From Alphaproteobacteria bacterium (lineage in GTDB: Bacteria > Pseudomonadota > Alphaproteobacteria > SMXP01), in contig JANQLI010000233.1 in assembly GCA_028280675.1 (NCBI GenBank), positions 1 to 13,785 of the forward strand: a DNA stretch of 13,785 nt, read 5' to 3'. This document shows, piece by piece, positions 8,401 through 13,785 of the stretch. The stretch's first letter is position 1. Each line of letters starts with the position of its first letter. A program made the translations under genes and the position numbers. The notes beneath the pieces were generated by a model. The model was not told where the DNA came from. It did not search any database and saw only the letters and a list, made by a program, of their open reading frames with translations.

Positions 8401-8529
8401 CAGCAATTGGCTGTGACAATTATCTTTGGGCTTTTGTTCTCAACCGTTTTGACGTTGATTGTCACCCCCGCCGCTTTAATGCTGCGTGTCAATCTCGCAG
8501 AGAAACGTAAAGTGTTTTTATCGCGTTAG
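5404..8529 (+). CDS. RND efflux transporter permease (AcrB-type), copy 2
   Basis: A full-length 1041-residue RND pump and a close paralogue of the divergent copy 1. By hand count 72 of the first 130 residues match with no gap. TM segments fall at the same places (~13-31, ~336-480, ~531-549, ~860-1027). TM4 has GILVDGGIIVVE, with the AcrB D407 equivalent at D398 and glycine for D408. TM10 has VVNNNIVLID (N928 for AcrB K940), and TM11 RLRPVFLTT keeps R958 and T965. The protein differs from copy 1 mostly in the second porter loop (~590-665) and in its shorter C-terminal tail. It follows the adaptor gene in the same operon, with GGAG 9 bases before the start, partly paired in a small hairpin. The stop is 16 bases from the stop of the convergent NTF2-like gene. 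The exported compound cannot be read from the sequence. Confidence 0.95.
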   Translation: MDQFLDSIIHRPRMVFASFAFLLALGVIAYINIPKEADPEVLSPIVNVRVTLEGVSPADAERLLLRPLEERYANLDGLNKMGSKSYQGGASFILEFEPYIETDKATQDVRDKTDEARPEMPADIEEPQISEVNPVLFPIAVLALFGDVPERLLLQHARELRDQLINVPGVAQANITGAREEVVEIVIDPARLQSYGLSSDDLNRVFNRANRLVAAGQLDTGLGSFSVSVPGLFESVDDILTMPVKASGDAVVRVEDIADIRRTFKDAETYVRVNGERAISIEVMKRSAANVILVSEEINRIVENYRPQLPKSIVLLLPQDQAIQIKIQFNTLQNNVLLAVFLVMALVIATLGVRSGLLVGLAIPVSFLMGILVLYVLDVNVSIVVMFGLIIAVGILVDGGIIVVEYADRKMIEGLDRKDAYIMAAQRMAWPIISSTATTIAAFLPLLFWPGVTGQVLSYMPITLISVLTAALFVALVFVPSFGAAFGRQSDGAASEAHILSGNIAFDQEALSGYTRRYVRWLNRALAYPGRVLIGVIALLVAVLMLYSVAGNGILFFPKQEARRAALLVHGLGNLSIEEKDRLIREIEFGIINKIGLSDFMALYARAGTVSGDAAVDVIGSISMEFKPWEERRWASEILADVSEIANAVPGIWVEYDKSLATPVAGKPIQLEVTSQYPNILNAAVLHILRGMEDIGGFTNVDDSRQLPGIEWRLLVDRAEAARFGADLTSIGNTVRLITNGVKLGTYRPDDSEDELDIRVRFPTAYRSMNQLDEIRIQTELGLVPMSNFVKRDAISQAHEYARVNRKRVMSIGAETVEGLNPPDKVRELKAWLDRNPLDQRVRLNFRGEQEAQEQSGSFLIVAFSVAMFLMGAILLIQFDSFYSVLLILSSVILSSIGVLLGYIITGQPFVVVMSGLGLIALAGIVVNNNIVLIDTYDRLVKTAASKRDAILQTGAQRLRPVFLTTTTTTLGLVPMAFMLSVDFFNREVSIGAPATMWWQQLAVTIIFGLLFSTVLTLIVTPAALMLRVNLAEKRKVFLSR

Positions 8530-8545
8530 AGCGCCCAAATTGTCT

Positions 8546-9046
8546 TTATGAATGACCTTCGCGCTCTGAAATGTCCTTCTGAAATTGTGCAAAGTCAGGA
8601 TGAACATTGTCTTCATACATCTTTTGAAAATAACGTAAGGGGGCAAGCGGTGATTCCGCATAGGTCACATATTTCCATCCGTCTTTCGTTCTGCGGAATA
8701 CAGCCGAGCCACGTCCCGTTTCGCCAATCGCTTTCATCGGGCCAAAGAGTTTCATGTCAAACCGGATTTCAAATGTCGCAAAAGCAAGATCAGGGCCAAT
8801 TTCTTTGGCGTGAATATTGGAAAATCGCATACGAATGGCGGCGGCTTTGCGTTTTCCCGGTGTCGGCTCCCAGTAGTGTTTAAGCTGCTCCCAGTCGCGC
8901 TTCCAATCGTCTTCTTCTTCCGCGAGATAATAGGGGCATTCTTCATCCGGGTCCCAGAGCTGGATAAGGTCGCCATATTTCTGCGTATCCCAGATCTCTT
9001 CTGTTTTTCGCATCATGGTTTCGATTTCAGCGCGCAGCGTTGACAT
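8546..9046 (-). CDS. NTF2/SnoaL-like domain protein
   Basis: A 166-residue soluble protein with no signal peptide or membrane segment. It fits the nuclear transport factor 2-like (SnoaL-like) alpha+beta cone fold: an N-terminal helix (~3-30), an acidic tryptophan-rich stretch including LWDPDEECPYY and EEEDDW (~30-52), and then alternating strands (~68-133: RMRFSNIHA, ATFEIRFDM, GSAVFRRTKDGWKYVTYAES). The pattern FRRTKDGWKY is typical of the last strands of this fold. A C-terminal helical tail follows (~135-165). Such domains bind or convert small ligands or act as association modules, and no catalytic dyad can be assigned here. GGAG lies about 7 bases before the ATG. The gene is divergent from the DASS transporter across a 166-bp gap. 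A ligand or functional link to that transporter is not shown. Confidence 0.75.
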   Translation of the reverse strand: MSTLRAEIETMMRKTEEIWDTQKYGDLIQLWDPDEECPYYLAEEEDDWKRDWEQLKHYWEPTPGKRKAAAIRMRFSNIHAKEIGPDLAFATFEIRFDMKLFGPMKAIGETGRGSAVFRRTKDGWKYVTYAESPLAPLRYFQKMYEDNVHPDFAQFQKDISEREGHS

Positions 9047-9212
9047 GAGTGCTCCGTTTCTTGTGGTTATGAAAATGACAGGATAATGACATTTTCCTGA
9101 GAGCGGCCAGTGTCATATATTGGGCAACCATTTCCGGAGTTAAGGCTTTCGTTGCATGGGCACTCGCGATACAAAGAGGGCTATTGGAGATATGCGGCGG
9201 GAGAGACTGTCT
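9047..9212. promoter_or_regulatory. Divergent control region with 19-bp imperfect palindrome
   Basis: The gap between the NTF2-like gene and the transporter holds AGGATAATGACATTTTCCT at 9080-9098, a 19-bp near-palindrome centred on A9089 with a single mismatched pair. It overlaps a second inverted repeat, GAAAATG at 9071-9077 with CATTTTC at 9090-9096. A TATATT hexamer at 9116-9121 could serve as a -10 for the rightward gene, but no good -35 is spaced to it. The palindrome is a plausible dimeric-regulator operator serving both genes. That role is inference. Confidence 0.4.
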
Positions 9213-10673
9213 ATGTCTGAGGCGTCACGGGCGTGGAATTATGAAGATGTGGGGCGTCTTCTTGGTCCAATTTTGGCCACCCTTCTTTACGTTTCACCAC
9301 CGCCAGAGGGATTAGATCCTTTGGCATGGCGAACGGCTGCTGTAGCCGTATGGATGGCGGTATGGTGGGCGACGGAAGCCGTGCCTGTGGCTGTCACAGC
9401 GTTGATCCCGATTATCGTCTTTCCCCTTCTGGGCGTAACAAGCGTCAAAGAGGCCGCGGCGCCTTATGCCAACCCCCTCATCTATCTTTTTATGGGTGGT
9501 TTTATGATTGCGGTGGCCGTCGAGCGCTGGGAATTGCACAGGCGTGTGGCGCTAATCATTCTGTCTTTTGCCGGCGGTCATCCACGGCGCTTAATCGGCG
9601 GTTTTATGATTTCAGCGGCGGCGATCAGTATGTGGATCACCAACACGGCTACGACGATTATGATGCTTCCGATCGCTTTATCGATCGTGCCTCTGATTGC
9701 GGGGACGCGTGACGATCAAGAGGAGCAACGCAAAACCTTTGGATTGGCTCTTTTATTAGGTGTGGCCTATGCCGCCTCCATCGGTGGCATGGGAACGCTT
9801 GTCGGAACAGTGCCGAATGCGTTGCTCGCGGGCTTTATGCAGCAAACCTATGGCATTGAGATTGGCTTTGCCCAATGGATGCTTATCGGTGTGCCGACGG
9901 TTCTTGTGATGGTGCCAACGGCGTGGTTCTTGCTCGTGCGTGTGGACTTTAATATTGCCGAGGATACAAGCGAAGACGCTGTGCGGGCGATTGCAGAACA
10001 AAGAGCACACTTGGGAGCGATGACGACACAGGAAAAACGCGTCGGATTGATTTTTTTGCTGACGGCTTTGCTCTGGGTGTTTCGGCCTTTTCTGACCAAC
10101 ACACTTGGTCTCACGGGTCTTTCGGATGGCGGCATCGCGCTTTTTGGGGCGCTGTTGATGTTTGTTGTACCGGCCGATTGGGGGAAACGCGAATTTTTGC
10201 TGAATTGGGAGTGGGCCTCCCGGATTCCCTTTGGCGCCCTCATTTTATTCGGCGGGGGGCTTAGTCTCGCGCATGCGATTAATGTTACGGGATTGGCTGT
10301 GTGGCTTGGTGAAGGATTAAGTGTCTTAGGAACTGCCCCCGCGGTGATATTGATCCTCGGCTTTGTGGCTTTGATCGTATTTCTCACAGAGCTAACCAGT
10401 AACACGGCGACGACGGCGGCTTTTCTACCTGTTGTGGCGTCTGTAGCGGATCAAATGGGTTTGGCGCCGATTTCTCTGACCGCCCCCATTGCGATTGCGG
10501 CGTCCTGCGCCTTTATGTTGCCGGTTGCGACACCTCCCAATGCCATCGTGTTTGGATCCGGGTATATCACGGTGCCGCAAATGGCCCGGGCAGGCTTTCT
10601 GATCAACCTCGCCGGGATCGCGGTGGTCACGCTGATGGGGTGGCTATTGTTACCGCTTGTGTTTGGGCCGTAA
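9213..10673 (+). CDS. DASS/SLC13-family anion (dicarboxylate-type) symporter
   Basis: A 486-residue integral inner-membrane protein of the divalent anion:sodium symporter family, which imports di- or tricarboxylates or sulfate. Seen: many hydrophobic segments across the whole length; the first signature loop ITNTATT (T143-N144-T145, where VcINDY has Ser-Asn-Thr); GTLVGTVPNALL (~194-205); the second LTSNTATT (S396-N397-T398); and the C-terminal family signature PVATPPNAIVFGSG (437-450). The two hairpins carrying these motifs form the substrate and sodium sites in known members. I chose ATG 9213 because GGGAG lies about 9-10 bases upstream and the protein then begins like other members (VGRLLGP soon after the start). 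An in-frame ATG at 9156 would add 19 mostly charged residues. The stop is 8 bases from the convergent S9 peptidase stop. The exact substrate is unknown. Confidence 0.93.
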   Translation: MSEASRAWNYEDVGRLLGPILATLLYVSPPPEGLDPLAWRTAAVAVWMAVWWATEAVPVAVTALIPIIVFPLLGVTSVKEAAAPYANPLIYLFMGGFMIAVAVERWELHRRVALIILSFAGGHPRRLIGGFMISAAAISMWITNTATTIMMLPIALSIVPLIAGTRDDQEEQRKTFGLALLLGVAYAASIGGMGTLVGTVPNALLAGFMQQTYGIEIGFAQWMLIGVPTVLVMVPTAWFLLVRVDFNIAEDTSEDAVRAIAEQRAHLGAMTTQEKRVGLIFLLTALLWVFRPFLTNTLGLTGLSDGGIALFGALLMFVVPADWGKREFLLNWEWASRIPFGALILFGGGLSLAHAINVTGLAVWLGEGLSVLGTAPAVILILGFVALIVFLTELTSNTATTAAFLPVVASVADQMGLAPISLTAPIAIAASCAFMLPVATPPNAIVFGSGYITVPQMARAGFLINLAGIAVVTLMGWLLLPLVFGP

Positions 10674-10681
10674 CAGTTCAG

Positions 10682-12658
10682 TCACCGCAAATGTTGCGCC
10701 AGAAAGCTGTCGAGTTCTTTCATGAATGCAAGGCGGCTTTTTGTGGTGCGCAGGCTGTGGCCCCCGTCTTCCATTTCAAGATGTTTATAAGTAACGCCAG
10801 AACGTTTCATTGCGCTTGCCATTGATTCGGTTTGGCTGGAGCGAACGACGCGATCGTCATCTGATGCCGCCACAAGAATAGGAATACGGATTTCATTCGT
10901 CCGTTTTATGGGTGAAATCGAATCCAAGTAAGCGCTATCGCTCAACGACCCGCCAATTTTTGTTTCCCAGTAATCGCGTGAGCCATTATCTATGTAATAG
11001 AGCGTGTCTTTAATCATCTTGCGCAGATCGTAAACGCCATTAAACCCAACGGCGCAGGCATACAAATCGGGTGTTTTCACGGCGCCCATGAGAGCGGCAT
11101 ACCCTCCATAAGATCCGCCAACAATGCAAATACGATTTCGATTTGCGATGCCTTTGGCGATGATATGATTGACGCCATCGGTGACGTCATCTTGCATCTT
11201 GCCGCCCCACTCGCCATTGCCTGCTTCTTCAAAGGCACCTCCATATCCCGAAGATCCACGGAAGTTCATTTGCAGCACGCCATAACCACGGTCCGTGAAC
11301 AATTGGACGTAGGGATCAAAGCTCAAGAAATCACGGCTTGTCGGCCCTCCATGCGGCATAATCACGAAAGGAAGATTTTTCGCTTGTGCAAGAGAGGTCA
11401 TGCCATTCGGCAAGCTCACATATGCCGGGATTGTTAAACCGTCGCGCGCTTTGTAATCGATACGGATCATTTTACTTAATCGCACACCATCTAACTCAGG
11501 ATAGTCCGATGGTAGCGCGCGTATGCTTTTCTTTAAGCGATCATAGATAAAGTATGCGCCGTGCGCATACTCCTTGCCAGCATGAACAATCCATACATTA
11601 TCATTCGCATCAGTGTCGCTAATCCCAATATTATATCCTGGGAGGCTCTTTTGTATGGTGCGATAGGTTGCTTCGCCAACAGGGTCAAACCATTTATATT
11701 GAACGCCGTCGAGGATGTACCAGACACGACGCACCGTCCAATTTTTCTTGTTCCAAAGAACACCATTTACATCAACGTCGGACCGTCCATAAATTTTACG
11801 TGTAAAACTATTGACGCGTAGATCATATTCATAAATCGCATTCTTGCCATTTTCATGATTTGATCGAACCACCATTACATTCGGGTCATTTGTAAACCCC
11901 ATAATGGTAAATTCTTTGCCTGATCCTAGACGGCCAGTTACTAAGCTGCGCCAGTTTTTGTTATCCACATCGCGTACCATATAGTGCCAATTTTCGTCTT
12001 TGGTGCCATAGCCATAGCGTACGTTTCCTTGTCTGTCTGTGCCCCATGACCAGACGTCATCTCTCCCAGCTTGAACAACACTGTCCCGCGCGTTGTGGAT
12101 ATTGACGCGATAAGCACGTGGTTTCCGTATATTGTCCTCATTGTAGGCCATTAATACATATTCAGGATCATTCGGGAGAAAGTCGAGAACGCGATCTTGA
12201 ATCTGAATAAAACTTTGCCCGCCATAACCTGACTTACTGCGTCGGCGTTTCATCATGTTCATGGGCTTCGAACCATCAAAATTGATGGCTAGCAGACGCG
12301 TTTCGGTGACCGGCGTGCCACTGCGGCGATAGGCTTTGCCAAGACTGACGAGAAGACGCGTAGGACTGGCCCAATCAATCCAACGCACCCCAACTTCGTC
12401 CTCTGTTCTTGCTTGATAGGTGAGTTTGAGTTCATTGCCTTGTATTTCGAAAATGGTGACGGTGTAAATGCCACCGAGCTCCATCTTCGCTGCAAAATAT
12501 TTTCCGTCTGGCGACACGACGAGATTTGCGAATTTCGGCATGCGCGCGAAGGCTTCAACAGGGGTCTTTGCGGAAACTTGGGTAATGACCTGAAAAGGGA
12601 CAATGAAAAAGAATAAAAGAAATATCGTAATGATACGTTTTGCGTGTAATGACCGCAT
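10682..12658 (-). CDS. Secreted S9 family (prolyl oligopeptidase-like) peptidase
   Basis: A 658-residue serine peptidase with an N-terminal signal peptide: a basic start, a hydrophobic core at ~9-25, and a likely cleavage after QVSA at ~30. It is therefore expected in the periplasm or outside the cell. Residues ~40-390 look like the beta-propeller that gates the active site, with repeated strand patterns such as FANLVVSPDGKYFAAKME. The alpha/beta hydrolase domain follows (~400-658), with HGGPT at 436-440 near the oxyanion hole. The nucleophile is GGSYGGY (S516), the aspartate lies in the cluster D600-D602 before RVV, and the histidine is H634 in DGGHS. Together these support a complete catalytic triad. 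The closest groups are acylaminoacyl-/dipeptidyl-peptidase-like S9 enzymes; substrate preference is not deducible. CGGGAGGGGG sits directly before the ATG as a strong ribosome site. Confidence 0.94.
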   Translation of the reverse strand: MRSLHAKRIITIFLLFFFIVPFQVITQVSAKTPVEAFARMPKFANLVVSPDGKYFAAKMELGGIYTVTIFEIQGNELKLTYQARTEDEVGVRWIDWASPTRLLVSLGKAYRRSGTPVTETRLLAINFDGSKPMNMMKRRRSKSGYGGQSFIQIQDRVLDFLPNDPEYVLMAYNEDNIRKPRAYRVNIHNARDSVVQAGRDDVWSWGTDRQGNVRYGYGTKDENWHYMVRDVDNKNWRSLVTGRLGSGKEFTIMGFTNDPNVMVVRSNHENGKNAIYEYDLRVNSFTRKIYGRSDVDVNGVLWNKKNWTVRRVWYILDGVQYKWFDPVGEATYRTIQKSLPGYNIGISDTDANDNVWIVHAGKEYAHGAYFIYDRLKKSIRALPSDYPELDGVRLSKMIRIDYKARDGLTIPAYVSLPNGMTSLAQAKNLPFVIMPHGGPTSRDFLSFDPYVQLFTDRGYGVLQMNFRGSSGYGGAFEEAGNGEWGGKMQDDVTDGVNHIIAKGIANRNRICIVGGSYGGYAALMGAVKTPDLYACAVGFNGVYDLRKMIKDTLYYIDNGSRDYWETKIGGSLSDSAYLDSISPIKRTNEIRIPILVAASDDDRVVRSSQTESMASAMKRSGVTYKHLEMEDGGHSLRTTKSRLAFMKELDSFLAQHLR

Positions 12659-12729
12659 AACCCCCTCCCGGATTTATATTGTTCTCGGAAAAAGGTTAAC
12701 GTGGCTCTGGGTCAACTTTCAAGTGAAAT

Positions 12730-12771
12730 TCCTGTAAAACAGGAGTATAGACTTACATAGGTGTGTATCAC
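12730..12771 (-). promoter_or_regulatory. Candidate promoter with overlapping 15-bp palindrome, upstream of S9 peptidase
   Basis: Reading leftward, GTGATA (complement of 12766-12771) and TATACT (complement of 12744-12749) are separated by 16 bp and resemble -35 and -10 boxes (4/6 and 5/6 matches to the sigma70 consensus). A perfect inverted repeat TCCTGT-AAA-ACAGGA (12730-12744) follows the -10 box and covers the expected transcription start, a position typical for repressor binding. The leader to the peptidase ATG would be about 80 nt. The repeat is certain; the promoter and operator roles are inferred. A further small repeat TTTCA/TGAAA lies at 12717-12728. Confidence 0.35.
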
Positions 12772-12789
12772 GTCTATGCAGATTATGAT

Positions 12790-12819
12790 GACGCCGTACA
12801 TTTCTGAAGGCACGGCGCC
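12790..12819 (-). terminator. Hairpin after the HlyD-family gene, possible terminator
   Basis: GACGCCGT at 12790-12797 pairs with ACGGCGCC at 12812-12819 (8 bp, one G-T wobble on the leftward strand) around a 14-nt loop. It begins 15 bases after the stop of the leftward HlyD-family gene. There is no clear U run after it, so it is at best a weak intrinsic terminator or a 3'-end stabilising stem. Confidence 0.3.
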
Positions 12820-12834
12820 TTTGACGATCGCGCA

Positions 12835-13785
12835 TTATTTCTCGCGAAAGGCTTGCGAGAATCCCCGGTAAATCGGTTTCAAGAGATAATCGAGGATTGA
12901 TTTTTCACCTACGTTCACACTTGCTTGCACCACCATGCCCGGCAGAATTGGATTCTGTTCTGCGTCATTCCCGACGAAAAGACGTAAAGGTTTGACCATT
13001 GCTTGATAGTAATAAAGGCCTTCAGGTGTTTGAAATGTGGATGCGGACAACCGTTCGAGGACGCCAGGGACACTGCCATAAATGGCAAAGTCATATGTTG
13101 AGAACTTTAAATCAACATCCTGACCTAAGCGGACGTGACCAATATCACTGGGATCAATACGGGCTTCCACCATTAACTCATCGTCGATGGGCACGATTTC
13201 CAGAAGCGTTTGTCCAGGTTGCACAACGGCATTGACCGCTTTGACGCCAAGTTGCTGCACAATACCATCAACCGGTGCGGTGATCGATAACCGGTTGGCG
13301 CGATCATCGACACTTTTCAATTGTTCACCTAATTCTGCAATCTGCGTGCTGAGTTCGCCGACGCGCGACAAGGCATCTGTTTTTGTCGAGCTTACCAATT
13401 CTGAAATTTTATTTTCCGCTTCATTGATGGACGAGCGGACACCGTTGAGCCGTTCATGGGCTTCTTCCAATGCGCCGCGGACATTTCCTTCCTCGCGTTG
13501 AATAGCCAGGAAGTTTTGCCGCACACTCAGGCCTTTATCAAAGAGGTCCTGCTGGGTTTTGAGTTCGTCTTTGGGCAGTGCCGCTTCATGTTCAAGTGTC
13601 ACAACTTTATTTGTCAGCCGTTTTTCTTCAGCGCGTTGTTGTTCAAGCTGGCTTGTCAAGACATCCCGTTGTCCTTGAAACGCATCGCGTTGATTAGAGA
13701 AGATCGCCAACTGATCCATTTTAAGATTTTGATACCCGTCAATCTGAACATCAAAATTTGGATTGCGTTCATCAGCCACAGCGCG
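12835..13785 (-). CDS. Type I secretion HlyD-family periplasmic adaptor (C-terminal part, runs off the window)
   Basis: The frame is open to the right edge, giving 316 residues of a protein usually about 430-450 long. The cytoplasmic start, membrane anchor and first part of the periplasmic region are therefore beyond the window. Seen: a long coiled-coil hairpin of heptad-rich sequence (~20-175, with FSNQRDAFQGQRDVLTSQL as the familiar start of the HlyD type I coil); the second lipoyl half with the motif ITAPVDGIVQQL; a beta-barrel domain with RIDPSDIGHVRLGQDVDLKFS; and the family's typical C-terminus GEKSILDYLLKPIYRGFSQAFRE. The long coil and this tail mark it as a type I protein-secretion adaptor, not an RND one. 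It would join an ABC exporter, expected next to it to the right, to a TolC channel. The GTG near the edge (13777-13779) is an internal valine codon, not the start. Confidence 0.92.
   Translation of the reverse strand, partial: RAVADERNPNFDVQIDGYQNLKMDQLAIFSNQRDAFQGQRDVLTSQLEQQRAEEKRLTNKVVTLEHEAALPKDELKTQQDLFDKGLSVRQNFLAIQREEGNVRGALEEAHERLNGVRSSINEAENKISELVSSTKTDALSRVGELSTQIAELGEQLKSVDDRANRLSITAPVDGIVQQLGVKAVNAVVQPGQTLLEIVPIDDELMVEARIDPSDIGHVRLGQDVDLKFSTYDFAIYGSVPGVLERLSASTFQTPEGLYYYQAMVKPLRLFVGNDAEQNPILPGMVVQASVNVGEKSILDYLLKPIYRGFSQAFREK

Noticed and set aside
8528..8567. AGAGCGC/GCGCTCT inverted repeat at the convergent stops of permease copy 2 and the NTF2-like gene
   Set aside because: The 7-bp stem has a 26-nt loop, no U tract, and lies partly inside coding sequence, so it is not a convincing terminator.
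9156..9212. Longer start for the SLC13-type transporter at ATG 9156 (or ATG 9192)
   Set aside because: The extra residues are charged and unlike the family. GGAG is only two bases from the 9192 ATG, whereas 9213 has GGGAG at good spacing and gives a typical N-terminus. The 9156 start cannot be fully excluded.
1..13785. tRNA, rRNA, CRISPR array, insertion sequence, phage or toxin-antitoxin genes
   Set aside because: I looked through the gaps between genes and found no cloverleaf, spaced repeat series, transposase, integrase or paired small-gene pattern.

Overview
The window looks like chromosomal DNA of an alphaproteobacterium. The main marker is the C-terminal part of a GcrA-type cell-cycle regulator at the left edge, a family largely confined to Alphaproteobacteria. 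Base composition looks moderate by eye, roughly half G+C. Genus cannot be fixed from this sequence alone. Genes are closely packed, and no tRNA, rRNA, CRISPR array, insertion sequence or phage gene is visible.

Layout. (1) 1-199 is a perfect 93-bp inverted repeat around a 13-nt spacer. It starts at base 1 and cuts the gcrA-like gene, which runs to 362; this is most likely an assembly or amplification fold-back. (2) A bidirectional hairpin terminator at 392-427 separates gcrA from a leftward pair: a Spx/YffB-type thioredoxin-fold reductase (429-779) downstream of a large RND efflux permease (806-3976). (3) A 283-bp divergent control region (3977-4259) leads rightward into a periplasmic adaptor (4260-5363) and a second, closely related RND permease (5404-8529). 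(4) A leftward NTF2/SnoaL-like protein (8546-9046) is divergent from a rightward DASS/SLC13 dicarboxylate-type symporter (9213-10673). (5) A leftward secreted S9 prolyl-oligopeptidase-family enzyme follows (10682-12658). (6) The right edge holds the C-terminal two thirds or so of a leftward type I secretion HlyD-family adaptor (12835 to the edge).

How they may work together. The centre is a double RND efflux locus: two paralogous inner-membrane pumps flank one shared adaptor, with no outer-membrane TolC-type channel in the window. The two pumps align without gaps over their first ~490 residues. They share the same altered proton-relay residues and are most alike in the docking hairpins, while part of the porter domain has drifted. 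This suggests either two pumps sharing one adaptor or a mixed trimer. The other genes (reductase, NTF2-like protein, carboxylate transporter, peptidase, type I adaptor) are common accessory or housekeeping functions with no clear link to the efflux locus, apart from the probable co-transcription of the reductase. I see no clearly new defence or mobile system; the double RND arrangement and a few candidate control elements are the points worth following.
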